In this document: piece after piece, positions 6,592 through 14,431 of the stretch
How positions within the stretch are numbered: position 1 is the first letter of the stretch
Layout of the letters: the number at the start of each line of letters is the position of its first letter
Notes under the pieces: model-generated
Told to the model about the DNA's origin: nothing
The model's input: the letters and a program-made list of their open reading frames with translations, nothing else
Databases searched by the model: none
Translations under genes and position numbers: made by a program
Assembly (NCBI GenBank): GCA_905215625.1
Contig: CAJMQQ010000034.1
Location: forward strand, 1 to 29,877
Origin: an uncultured bacterium
GTDB taxonomy: Bacteria > Bacillota > Clostridia > Lachnospirales > Lachnospiraceae
Direction: 5' to 3'
Length of the DNA stretch: 29,877 bases

Positions 6592-7347
6592 ATGAAACAA
6601 TTTATGAGACGGGCACTTGCAGTCCTCTGTCTGACAATGGCCATGCTCTCCCTGACTGCCTGCGGAAGCTCGAAAGCAGCAGAAGAGACAGTCAGCGAGC
6701 AGGAAAAAACCTATGTGGCCCAGATGGCAGACAGCACGCTGCGTACCTTTGATATGATGACCCAGGAAGAGCTGGAAGCGACTTTGAAGGCCGCAGAAAA
6801 GAGTAAGGATACCGTATTATCCGCAGCTCTTTCTTCCTGGATAGGAGTAAAGGAAGATTTAGGCGCTCTGGTTTCCATTGATACCATTGATGTAGCTCTC
6901 ACAGACGACGGCTATGGCGCCAACATTGACGCAACTTTTGAAAAACGGAACATGAGCGCTTATATTGCCATTGATGAGGATAAGACACATTACACTGCCA
7001 TTTCCTTTAATCCGACGTACAGCACAGGCGAGCGTTTAAGCAAAGCAGGTTTAAATACCCTGATGGGCATGGGAACCGTATTCTTAGTTCTGATTTTCAT
7101 CAGCTTCCTGATCAGCTTGTTTAAATACATCCATGCATGGGAAGAAAAGAGCAAACAGAACAACGCTCCAGCACCTGCAGCACCTGTTCCGGCTCCTGCT
7201 CCTGCAGAAGAGGAAGAGCTGACAGATGATTTAGAGTTAGTAGCTGTAATTACTGCAGCAATCGCTGCTTCTGAAAACACGTCTGCAGACGGTCTGGTAG
7301 TCCGCTCCATTAAGCGCGCGCCAGTTTCCAAATGGAAAAGAGCATAA
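6592..7347 (+). CDS. oadG: OadG-type subunit of Na+-pump decarboxylase with an extra N-terminal lipoprotein-like domain
   Basis: A 251-residue protein with a good ribosome site (GAGGTGA). The N-terminus is a lipoprotein signal peptide with lipobox LTAC, Cys24. An outside domain of about 120 residues follows (35-150), which I do not recognise with certainty. Next is one membrane helix (158-180, GMGTVFLVLIFISFLIS), the conserved OadG anchor. Then comes an Ala/Pro-rich linker and a C-terminal tail LELVAVITAAIAASE ... VVRSIKR ... W, typical of OadG/MmdD-type subunits that assemble the complex. Ordinary OadG proteins are about 80-130 residues, so the first 150 residues are an addition. The gene sits 18 bp after the carboxyltransferase and 21 bp before the biotin carrier. 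Confidence 0.85.
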   Translation: MKQFMRRALAVLCLTMAMLSLTACGSSKAAEETVSEQEKTYVAQMADSTLRTFDMMTQEELEATLKAAEKSKDTVLSAALSSWIGVKEDLGALVSIDTIDVALTDDGYGANIDATFEKRNMSAYIAIDEDKTHYTAISFNPTYSTGERLSKAGLNTLMGMGTVFLVLIFISFLISLFKYIHAWEEKSKQNNAPAPAAPVPAPAPAEEEELTDDLELVAVITAAIAASENTSADGLVVRSIKRAPVSKWKRA

Positions 7348-7368
7348 ATCATTAGGAGGATTTTTAAT

Positions 7369-7740
7369 ATGAAAAACTATACAATTACTGTAAATGGCAA
7401 TGTTTATGAAGTTACCGTAGAAGAGGGCGTAAGCACAGCAGCATCTGCAGCAAAGGCAGCGCCGGCACCAAAGGCAGCACCAGCAGCACCAAAAGCAGCT
7501 CCTAAGGCAGCAGCAGGCGCTCAGGGAAGCGTAACGGTAGCAGCTCCTATGCGCGGTAAGATTCTGGCTGTAAAGGCATCTGTGGGACAGGCAGTAAAGA
7601 AAGGCGATGTTTTAGCAGTTCTGGAAGCAATGAAGATGGAAAACGACATCGTTGCTCCTCAGGATGGTACTGTAGCAAGTATTAATGTAGCAGCAGGCGA
7701 AACCGTAGAGACCGGCGCAGCTATCGCTACTTTAAACTAA
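7369..7740 (+). CDS. Biotin carrier protein (GcdC/MmdC / transcarboxylase 1.3S type)
   Basis: A 123-residue biotinyl carrier. The N-terminal ~18 residues (YTITVNGNVYEVTVEE) form the small strand unit seen in 1.3S and Oad/Mmd carriers. A flexible Ala/Pro/Lys-rich linker (residues 22-52, many APKAAP units) follows. The biotinyl domain occupies 54-123, with the motif EAMKMEN and biotin-accepting Lys89. It shuttles the carboxyl group between the two carboxyltransferases of the operon and the OadB membrane pump. AGGAGG stands 11 bases before the ATG. The family's APMPG motif reads APMRG here, an Arg in place of Pro. Function is very secure; the partner enzymes are inferred from the operon. Confidence 0.95.
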   Translation: MKNYTITVNGNVYEVTVEEGVSTAASAAKAAPAPKAAPAAPKAAPKAAAGAQGSVTVAAPMRGKILAVKASVGQAVKKGDVLAVLEAMKMENDIVAPQDGTVASINVAAGETVETGAAIATLN

Positions 7741-7779
7741 TTGGTGCAGTAAATTTGCATCCTACATGGAGGGATTAAC

Positions 7780-8931
7780 ATGGATTATATTACAACAACC
7801 TTGGGTAATCTTCTTCAGCAGACCGCATTTGTGAACCTGACCTGGGGCAATTTCGTTATGATTGGCGTGGCCTTCATTTTCCTTTATCTGGCTATTAAAA
7901 AGGGATTTGAGCCCCTCCTTTTAGTACCAATTTCCTTTGGTATGCTTCTGGTTAACATTTATCCGGATATTATGCTGTCAATTGAAGATTCATCAAACGG
8001 GATTGGAGGACTTCTTCATTACTTCTACCTGTTAGACGAGTGGAGTATCCTGCCTTCTCTGATTTTTATGGGTGTAGGCGCCATGACGGATTTCGGTCCC
8101 CTGATTGCCAACCCCAAGAGCTTCCTGCTGGGCGCGGCTGCTCAGTTCGGTATTTACGGCGCTTATTTTATGGCGATTTTCATGGGCTTTAATGACAAGG
8201 CTGCTGCTGCAATCTCCATCATCGGTGGTGCAGACGGCCCTACTTCTATCTTCTTAGCAGGTAAGTTAGGACAGACCGAGTATTTAGGACCGATTGCAGT
8301 TGCCGCATACTCTTATATGGCTCTGGTTCCCATTATCCAGCCGCCGATTATGAAGCTTTTAACCACTGAAAAAGAACGTCAGATTAAGATGGAGCAGCTC
8401 CGTCCAGTTTCCAAGCTGGAGAAGATTCTGTTCCCGATTATTGTAACCGTAGTAGTTTGTATGATTCTTCCTACCACAGCGCCGTTAGTTGGTATGCTGA
8501 TGTTAGGAAACCTGTTCAGAGAATCCGGAGTGGTTGGCCAGTTAGCTGAGACTGCTTCCAACGCACTGATGTATATTGTCGTTATCGTATTAGGTACTTC
8601 TGTTGGTGCAACTACCAGCGCAGAAGCATTCTTAAAGGTAACCACCATTAAGATCGTAGTTCTGGGTCTGGTTGCATTTGCACTGGGTACCGCGGCTGGC
8701 GTTATCTTTGGTAAGATTATGTGCAAGGCTACCGGAGGAAAGGTAAATCCGCTGATTGGTTCTGCCGGAGTATCCGCAGTTCCTATGGCTGCCCGTGTAT
8801 CCCAGAAAGTAGGCGCTGAGGCAGATCCTACCAACTTCCTGCTGATGCACGCAATGGGCCCCAACGTAGCAGGCGTTATTGGTACTGCAGTAGCAGCGGG
8901 TACGTTTATGGCAATATTCGGGGTGAAATAG
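7780..8931 (+). CDS. oadB: Na+-translocating decarboxylase beta subunit (OadB/MmdB/GcdB)
   Basis: A 383-residue integral membrane protein with about 9-10 hydrophobic helices. It removes CO2 from carboxybiotin and uses the energy to export Na+. The pump signature GGADGPTSIF (149-158) contains Asp152, the equivalent of the essential Na+/H+ Asp of the Klebsiella enzyme. The conserved C-terminal stretch NFLLMHAMGPNVAGVIG is also present. An excellent ribosome site (GGAGGGA) lies 7 bases before the ATG; an out-of-frame ATG overlaps that site. It sits between the carrier and the OadA-type gene. A short hairpin CAACG-gttg-CGTTG near 8933-8946 lies in the gap to the next gene. Confidence 0.95.
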   Translation: MDYITTTLGNLLQQTAFVNLTWGNFVMIGVAFIFLYLAIKKGFEPLLLVPISFGMLLVNIYPDIMLSIEDSSNGIGGLLHYFYLLDEWSILPSLIFMGVGAMTDFGPLIANPKSFLLGAAAQFGIYGAYFMAIFMGFNDKAAAAISIIGGADGPTSIFLAGKLGQTEYLGPIAVAAYSYMALVPIIQPPIMKLLTTEKERQIKMEQLRPVSKLEKILFPIIVTVVVCMILPTTAPLVGMLMLGNLFRESGVVGQLAETASNALMYIVVIVLGTSVGATTSAEAFLKVTTIKIVVLGLVAFALGTAAGVIFGKIMCKATGGKVNPLIGSAGVSAVPMAARVSQKVGAEADPTNFLLMHAMGPNVAGVIGTAVAAGTFMAIFGVK

Positions 8932-8965
8932 CAACGGTTGCGTTGAATAAAAGGAGGAAATAAAA

Positions 8966-10378
8966 ATGGCAGAGGTAAATAAAAAGCCGGTAAAGATTGT
9001 GGAGACAGTCCTTCGTGACGCCCATCAGTCTCTGCTTGCGACACGTATGACCACAGAGCAGATGCTGCCGATTATTGAAAAGATGGACAAGGTAGGCTAC
9101 CATGCAGTTGAGTGCTGGGGCGGAGCTACTTTTGATTCCTGCCTGCGTTTCTTAAAAGAAGATCCGTGGGAGAGACTTAGAAAGTTAAGAGATGGCTTTA
9201 AGAACACCAAGCTTCAGATGCTGTTCCGTGGCCAGAACATTTTAGGATACAACCATTATGCAGATGATGTAGTAGAATATTTCGTACAGAAGTCTATTGC
9301 AAACGGTATTGATATTATCCGTATTTTCGACTGCTTAAACGATATCCGCAACTTAGAGACTGCAGTAAAGGCAACCAACAGAGAGAAAGGCCATGCTCAG
9401 ATTGCACTGTGCTATACTTTAGGCGACGCTTATACTCTGGATTACTGGAAAGAGATTGCAAAGAGAATCGAGGATATGGGTGCTGATTCCTTATGTATTA
9501 AGGATATGGCAGGTCTTTTAACTCCTTACCAGGCAGACGAGCTGGTACACGCATTAAAAGAAGGCACCAGTCTTCCAATCGACCTGCATACCCACTATAC
9601 TTCCGGCGTTGCTTCCATGACTTATATGAAGGCTGTTGAAGCAGGCTGCGATATTATCGACTGTGCAATGTCTCCATTAGCACTTGGAACCAGCCAGCCG
9701 GCTACAGAGGTTATGGTAGAGACCTTTAGAGGAACTCCTTATGACACAGGTTATGATTTGAACTTACTGGCTGAGATTGCTGCTTACTTTGCTCCAATCA
9801 GAGAAGAAGCATTAAAGAGCGGCCTGTTAAATCCAAAGGTTCTGGGCGTAAACATCAAGACCCTGCAGTATCAGGTACCAGGCGGTATGCTTTCCAACCT
9901 GGTAAACCAGTTAAAGGAAGCTGGCAAGGAAGACAAGTACCAGGAAGTTCTGGAAGAGATTCCGAGAGTAAGAAAAGACTTCGGCGAACCGCCGTTAGTT
10001 ACTCCATCTTCCCAGATCGTTGGTACCCAGGCGGTTATGAATGTGCTGTCCGGCGAGCGTTATAAGATGGTTCCAAAGGAATCCAAGAAGATTATGTTAG
10101 GCGAGTTTGGCCAGACTGTTAAGCCATTCAATCCAGAAGTACAGAAGAAGATTATCGGTGATGAGACCCCGATTACCTGCCGTCCGGCTGATTTAATCGC
10201 TCCACAGCTTCCTCAGTTTGAAAAGGAATGCGCACAGTGGAAGCAGCAGGATGAGGACGTTCTGTCCTACGCCCTGTTCCCGGCTGTAGCAAAGGAGTTC
10301 TTCGAGTATAGGGAAGCACAGCAGACCAAGGTGGATCCGGCTGTGGCAGACAAAGAGAATAAAGCATATCCGGTATAA
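8966..10378 (+). CDS. oadA: Oxaloacetate decarboxylase alpha / transcarboxylase 5S-type carboxyltransferase, without its own biotin domain
   Basis: A 470-residue TIM-barrel carboxyltransferase of the pyruvate carboxylase/OadA/5S family. It transfers the carboxyl group between oxaloacetate (or pyruvate) and biotin. Metal ligands are visible: Asp18 in TVLRDAHQSLLATRM, and His208 and His210 in LHTHYTSG. CIKDMAG carries Lys179, the carbamylated lysine of the family. The PYC-associated C-terminal domain follows to ~residue 440. Unlike Klebsiella OadA there is no C-terminal biotinyl domain (no AMKM motif), so it must use the separate carrier at 7369. In this it matches the Propionibacterium 5S subunit. 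It is preceded by AAAGGAGG and followed by a strong terminator, so it is the last gene of the operon. Confidence 0.93.
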   Translation: MAEVNKKPVKIVETVLRDAHQSLLATRMTTEQMLPIIEKMDKVGYHAVECWGGATFDSCLRFLKEDPWERLRKLRDGFKNTKLQMLFRGQNILGYNHYADDVVEYFVQKSIANGIDIIRIFDCLNDIRNLETAVKATNREKGHAQIALCYTLGDAYTLDYWKEIAKRIEDMGADSLCIKDMAGLLTPYQADELVHALKEGTSLPIDLHTHYTSGVASMTYMKAVEAGCDIIDCAMSPLALGTSQPATEVMVETFRGTPYDTGYDLNLLAEIAAYFAPIREEALKSGLLNPKVLGVNIKTLQYQVPGGMLSNLVNQLKEAGKEDKYQEVLEEIPRVRKDFGEPPLVTPSSQIVGTQAVMNVLSGERYKMVPKESKKIMLGEFGQTVKPFNPEVQKKIIGDETPITCRPADLIAPQLPQFEKECAQWKQQDEDVLSYALFPAVAKEFFEYREAQQTKVDPAVADKENKAYPV

Positions 10379-10391
10379 GTTACGGATTTTG

Positions 10392-10427
10392 GGAGCTGCG
10401 TGCTGAGTAGGGACGCAGCTCCTTTTT
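10392..10427 (+). terminator. Rho-independent terminator of the carboxyltransferase operon
   Basis: A 10-bp perfect stem, GGAGCTGCGT (10392-10401) with ACGCAGCTCC (10413-10422), has an 11-nt loop and is followed by TTTTT (10423-10427). Confidence 0.92.
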
Positions 10428-10480
10428 CTTACGACTTTTTTACAAAATACGTAAATTGTGTGAACTTTTTTCTGATCTGG

Positions 10481-10510
10481 TTGACACAGGAAGACCTTTT
10501 TCATTATAAT
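10481..10510 (+). promoter_or_regulatory. Promoter of the glucosaminidase-cohesin gene pair
   Basis: TTGACA (10481-10486), an 18-bp spacer and TATAAT (10505-10510): both hexamers are perfect consensus. Transcription should begin near 10517, giving a leader of about 75 nt. Confidence 0.88.
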
Positions 10511-10545
10511 AAGTTTGTTGTACGTTTTTACACATCGGTTCAGTA

Positions 10546-10564
10546 CTGCAAAGTGATTTTGCAG
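10546..10564 (+). other. Hairpin in the 5' leader of the glucosaminidase gene
   Basis: CTGCAAA (10546-10552) pairs perfectly with TTTGCAG (10558-10564) around a 5-nt loop, about 27 bases before the start codon. No T-run follows, so it is not a terminator. It could be an mRNA-stability or operator element. I do not recognise a known riboswitch. Confidence 0.45.
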
Positions 10565-10591
10565 CAGACTGGCCGAAGCTAGGAGATAACT

Positions 10592-12778
10592 ATGAAAATG
10601 AACATAAAGAAAAGGGGAGCTGCCCTTGGTCTAGGTCTTTTAATGGCATTTCAGACACCTGTGGCGGCATTTTTGCCGTCGTTGAATCCTGTGGCAACGG
10701 TTTATGCGTATCCAGAGCGCAGTGCAACCATTAAAGCTACTTCCTTGAATATCCGGAGCGATGCAGGGACAAATGCCAGTGTGGTGGCCAGACTGACTTA
10801 CGGGACCGCTGTCACGGTAATCGGAGAGAAAAAGGCCAGCGACGGCGTTTTATGGTATCAGGTGCGTTTCTCTGGAAGCGGAGGAACGTCCCAGACCGGA
10901 TATGCGTCCAGCCAGTATATTAAGTTTCCAGTGTCCTATACTGCAGATTCCGACTTTGAGTCCTACTTAACTGCCCAGGGATTTCCGGAATCTTACAAGC
11001 AGGGCTTAAGGGAGCTTCACAGCCAGTATCCCAACTGGGTATTTACTGCCCAGCATACAGGCGTAGACTGGAATTCTGCCATTGAAAATGAAAGCGTGAT
11101 TACCCGCAATCTGGTGGCCAACAGCAGTATTTCTTCTTGGAAGTCCACAGCCGACGGCGCATATAACTGGGATACTAGTACCTGGAATGGGTTTGACGGG
11201 GCTTCCTGGGTTCAGGCTTCTCCAGATATCATCCGGTATTACATGGATCCAAGAAACTTCCTGAATGAAAAATACATTTTCCAGTTCCTGCTTCAGAGCT
11301 ACAATGCCAGCGCGCATACTACCGCTGGTCTGGAAAGTATGGTAAAGGGAACCTTTTTGGAGAGTTCGGCCAGTACAAGCGGCTCTGCAGGCAATTCCGG
11401 AGGGACAACCAGTCCATCCAGTCCGGATTCAGGCACAGGGACGGAAATTGGTCCGGGAGCGGGAAGTGCAGTGACACCGCCACAGAATTCCGGAGGAAGC
11501 ACAGGAGGCAGCTCCAGTTCAGGCAGCGGTTCTTCGGATGTGAGTTTTGAAGCGCCGGGCAGCAGCGGAAGTGGAAATGGGAATGTGTCTTTAGTAGGCC
11601 CCCAGGCTTCTATTTCCCCGAAAAAAACGGCTCTTCTTACAGAAATCGGCCCTGGAGTAGGTCTGGAGGGACCTTCCGGCGGCGGAGTGATTCATGCAGG
11701 AGAAAACCAGGGGCCAGGAAGCAGTTCGGGAAGTTCTTCCAGCAGTTCCAGTTCTGAAAGTTCGGGATCGGGAAGTGCGCCGTCCTCTGGCAGCCGTTCT
11801 TATGTGGATATTATTATGGATGCGGCAGCGCAGTCCGGAGTAAATCCTTACGTGCTAGCGGCAATGATTATCCAGGAACAGGGCAGCAAGGGAACCAGTC
11901 CTATGATTTCCGGCACTGTAACAGGTTATCAGGGAATTTATAATTTCTTTAATGTAGAGACTTACGAGACCAGTACCATGAGCAAAGTGGCAAAAGGACT
12001 TTCCTATGCCGCACAGTCTGGTTCTTATAACCGTCCATGGAATACCGTGGAAAAATCCATTATCGGCGGCGCCGTGAACTATGGAGATAATTATGTAAAA
12101 GCCGGACAGGATACCTTCTATTTAAAGAAGTTTAACGTACAAGGAAGCAATATGTACAAGCACCAGTATATGACCAATGTACAAGGCGCTGCTTCAGAAG
12201 GCGCAAAAATGGCGGAAGCTTACAGCGAAGAAGTGAAGCAGACGGCATTGGAGTTTAAGATACCGGTTTATAAGAATATGCCGGAACAGGCGTGTGCAAA
12301 GCCAACTGGAGATGGAAGTCCAAACAACAAGCTGTCTTCTCTGGGCGTTTCCGGATTTTCTATGACGCCAGTGTTCAGTAAGGACACCAATACATATGAT
12401 GTGATTGTGAATTCTTCAGTAACCAGTGCAGAGATTTTGGCATCTGCAATTTCTGGTACTGCATCGGTAAGCGGAACCGGCACCATTGCGTTAAACGGTG
12501 CGACGACAGAAGCAAAGATAAAAGTTCAGGCCCAGAATGGCGATGTGAGAGAATATACCATCCGCATTGTCCAGTCAGCAAATGGACCTATGCCGGACAC
12601 CAGTTTAAATAACAGCGGACAGTCAGGAACAAGTGGTCCAGGCGCGTCTTCGGGAAATCCTTCCTCTTCGGGAGAAAGCGGCTCATCCGGCGGCGGTCCC
12701 GGAGTATCGGGTTCATCTGGACTGACATCAGGAAATACCGACGGTCCTGGAGGAAGCAGTGTTACGGTAATTAATTAG
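10592..12778 (+). CDS. Secreted SH3b / glucosaminidase (cell-wall hydrolase) with a cadherin-like beta-sandwich
   Basis: A 728-residue exported protein. A signal peptide (1-~39) is followed by a bacterial SH3 domain (~44-112, ATSLNIRSDAGTNASVVARL). The first half of a LytB/GH73-like N-acetylglucosaminidase domain (~122-256) ends at MVKGTFLE. The second half (~403-565) starts at YVDIIMDAAAQSGVNPYVLAAMIIQEQG, with Glu429 the likely catalytic acid. Between the two halves are about 145 residues of Ser/Gly/Pro-rich sequence. After the enzyme comes a cadherin-like beta-sandwich (~580-662, like Pfam PF12733) and a Ser/Gly tail. It should cleave the glycan strands of peptidoglycan outside the cell. 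No sortase motif or membrane anchor is seen. It is driven by a consensus promoter and followed 19 bp later by the cohesin gene, which carries the same beta-sandwich. Confidence 0.85.
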   Translation: MKMNIKKRGAALGLGLLMAFQTPVAAFLPSLNPVATVYAYPERSATIKATSLNIRSDAGTNASVVARLTYGTAVTVIGEKKASDGVLWYQVRFSGSGGTSQTGYASSQYIKFPVSYTADSDFESYLTAQGFPESYKQGLRELHSQYPNWVFTAQHTGVDWNSAIENESVITRNLVANSSISSWKSTADGAYNWDTSTWNGFDGASWVQASPDIIRYYMDPRNFLNEKYIFQFLLQSYNASAHTTAGLESMVKGTFLESSASTSGSAGNSGGTTSPSSPDSGTGTEIGPGAGSAVTPPQNSGGSTGGSSSSGSGSSDVSFEAPGSSGSGNGNVSLVGPQASISPKKTALLTEIGPGVGLEGPSGGGVIHAGENQGPGSSSGSSSSSSSSESSGSGSAPSSGSRSYVDIIMDAAAQSGVNPYVLAAMIIQEQGSKGTSPMISGTVTGYQGIYNFFNVETYETSTMSKVAKGLSYAAQSGSYNRPWNTVEKSIIGGAVNYGDNYVKAGQDTFYLKKFNVQGSNMYKHQYMTNVQGAASEGAKMAEAYSEEVKQTALEFKIPVYKNMPEQACAKPTGDGSPNNKLSSLGVSGFSMTPVFSKDTNTYDVIVNSSVTSAEILASAISGTASVSGTGTIALNGATTEAKIKVQAQNGDVREYTIRIVQSANGPMPDTSLNNSGQSGTSGPGASSGNPSSSGESGSSGGGPGVSGSSGLTSGNTDGPGGSSVTVIN
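11360..11797 (+). repeat. Low-complexity Ser/Gly/Pro coding segment inside the glucosaminidase domain
   Basis: Residues ~257-402 of the protein are dominated by Ser and Gly, with a run of eight serines near residue 381-388. A short unit TEIGPG occurs twice (residues 284-289 and 350-355), with degenerate relatives such as FEAPG and LVGPQ between them. At DNA level this is a patchwork of AGTTC/GGAAG units rather than a clean tandem array. It looks like an expandable linker, prone to replication slippage. Confidence 0.75.
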
Positions 12779-12797
12779 ACTGGGGAGATAGAAAGAA

Positions 12798-14348
12798 ATG
12801 AATAAAAAGATAAAACAGGTATTTGCCGCTCTGGCAATGGCCTGCATGATGAGCATATGTCTGCTGCCAGGTTTTTCTATAACCGCATTGGCAGCCAATG
12901 GAAATATACAGTTCAGCGATCCTTCTGCCACAGCAGGCAGTGAGGTAACGGTTAATTTAAAAGTGTCCTCAACGGGAGGAGAAGGATTAAGCAAAGCAGA
13001 TATTGCACTGGCGTATGACGCCAATGCATTGGAATTTGTCAGCGGAAACAGCGTAGAAGGCGGAAGCGGCGCGCTGCGAGCTCATGGAACGCCGGATGCA
13101 AACAGTCCGTCTGTCATTGTGTTCAGCATGAAGTTTCAGGCAAAGCAGGCAGGAACCACACAGATTACGGTTACTTCCCAGGAAGTATACGACGCCAATT
13201 CCCAGATGGTAACCATTGACCATGTAGGAAATTCGACGGTAACGGTTCAGGCAGCTTCCAGCGCATCCGGAAATGCCTCTCTATCTTCCATGCAGGTATC
13301 ACCAGGAACCCTGTCACCGGAATTTTCTGCAGATACAGAGACTTATACGGTCAATGTAGGATTGGATGTCAGCCGTTTGACTGTCAATGTAACAACGGCA
13401 GATGCCAATGCGTCTTATGTGGTTTCCGGCAATGAAGATTTGCAGGAAGGTGAAAATACTGTAGTCTGCAAGGTAACTGCCCAGGATGGCACTACCGTAA
13501 AAGACTATACGATTACGGTTCTCAAAAGCGCAGAAGGCGCCAGCCAGGACGGCGGTACAGAAGGCGCAGATGCCAATGTTGAAAGCGTCAGCTTAGAGGC
13601 TGCTGCAAAGGCAATTTCCATTATTCCATTGGAAGAAGGCGTGGAAGTACCAGAAGGATTTTCTGAGACGACCATCAATATCGACGGTCATAAAGTAACC
13701 GGATGGATTTGGGCATCGGAAAGCGATCCGCAGTATTGCGTATTCTATGGCATTAATGCAGCAGGAGAGAAGAATTTCTACCGTTATGATTTAACAGAAA
13801 AGACCATTCAGAGATACTTTAGCGATCCGGCCCTGGATACCGGCGTTACCCAGGAAGAACACGCAGAAGTGATCAATCAGTATAATGAGCTATTAGGAGA
13901 TTTTAAGGTTCAGCGGGTTATTATGATTGTGCTGATTGCAGTGGTATTGGTACTGTTCGTAATTATGGTATATCTGATTGTAAGAGGAAACGGAAAAAAT
14001 ACTCCGCCTCCATCTGGAAGGGGCCAGGGAAGCCGGAAACCGGATTTTGCTGACGAAGACGATGATTTTGACTCTTTCGACGAGGATCTGGACGAACCGG
14101 AACCAGTAAAAGAAGCGCCGCGCCGTCAGCCGGCAGTAAAGAGGGTTCCGCGTCCAGAAATGGAAGAAACCATTGTCCGTCCAATGAACACCAGACAGCC
14201 GGCAAGAACCATGCGTCCGGCAGGAGCGCCTTCACCGGCGCCGTCAGCCGTTTCACGTCCCCAGAGACCGGCCGCACAGCCAGTACGTCCAGCAGCGGAT
14301 CTGGAAGATGATGACGATTTCGAGTTTTTAGACATTGATGACGAATAA
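12798..14348 (+). CDS. Membrane-anchored cohesin-domain protein with a cadherin-like beta-sandwich and an acidic cytoplasmic tail
   Basis: A 516-residue protein. The signal peptide (1-~33, ending ALAA) is followed by a cohesin-like beta-sandwich (~35-151, GNIQFSDPSATAGSEVTVNL ... IALAYDANALEFVSG ... STVTVQ). A cadherin-like domain (~158-244, PF12733-like, ending in YTITVLKS) and an unassigned ~120-residue outside region come next. One membrane helix is at ~372-396. About 120 residues of disordered cytoplasmic tail remain, with acidic blocks (DFADEDDDFDSFDEDLDE) and Arg/Pro-rich stretches. Cohesins bind dockerins in cellulosomes, but neither neighbour has a dockerin, so the partner is unknown. 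It is cotranscribed with the upstream glucosaminidase (19-bp gap, GGGGAGAT ribosome site). A role in organising a wall enzyme at the membrane is inference from the pairing. Confidence 0.82.
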   Translation: MNKKIKQVFAALAMACMMSICLLPGFSITALAANGNIQFSDPSATAGSEVTVNLKVSSTGGEGLSKADIALAYDANALEFVSGNSVEGGSGALRAHGTPDANSPSVIVFSMKFQAKQAGTTQITVTSQEVYDANSQMVTIDHVGNSTVTVQAASSASGNASLSSMQVSPGTLSPEFSADTETYTVNVGLDVSRLTVNVTTADANASYVVSGNEDLQEGENTVVCKVTAQDGTTVKDYTITVLKSAEGASQDGGTEGADANVESVSLEAAAKAISIIPLEEGVEVPEGFSETTINIDGHKVTGWIWASESDPQYCVFYGINAAGEKNFYRYDLTEKTIQRYFSDPALDTGVTQEEHAEVINQYNELLGDFKVQRVIMIVLIAVVLVLFVIMVYLIVRGNGKNTPPPSGRGQGSRKPDFADEDDDFDSFDEDLDEPEPVKEAPRRQPAVKRVPRPEMEETIVRPMNTRQPARTMRPAGAPSPAPSAVSRPQRPAAQPVRPAADLEDDDDFEFLDIDDE

Positions 14349-14360
14349 AAGAACAAACAA

Positions 14361-14400
14361 CTTAAAAGGATTGCCGTATTCTGACGGCAATCCTTTTAAG
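14361..14400. terminator. Perfect 16-bp stem hairpin between the cohesin gene and scpA
   Basis: CTTAAAAGGATTGCCG (14361-14376) is the exact reverse complement of CGGCAATCCTTTTAAG (14385-14400), with an 8-nt loop. The only U-run is the TTTT inside the stem arm, and none follows the hairpin. It is symmetrical enough to act in both directions. Only 31 bp remain before scpA. Confidence 0.75.
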
Positions 14401-14431
14401 CAAGAGGCGAAAAAGAAACAGGGAGCAGGAT

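Noticed and set aside
7429..7530. Repetitive GCA/CCA-rich stretch in the biotin carrier gene
   Set aside because: This is the ordinary Ala/Pro linker of biotin carrier proteins, not a mobile repeat.
8379..9044. Leftward ORF of 221 codons
   Set aside because: Antisense shadow of oadB, rich in Pro/Thr/Ala as expected from reversed membrane-protein codons.
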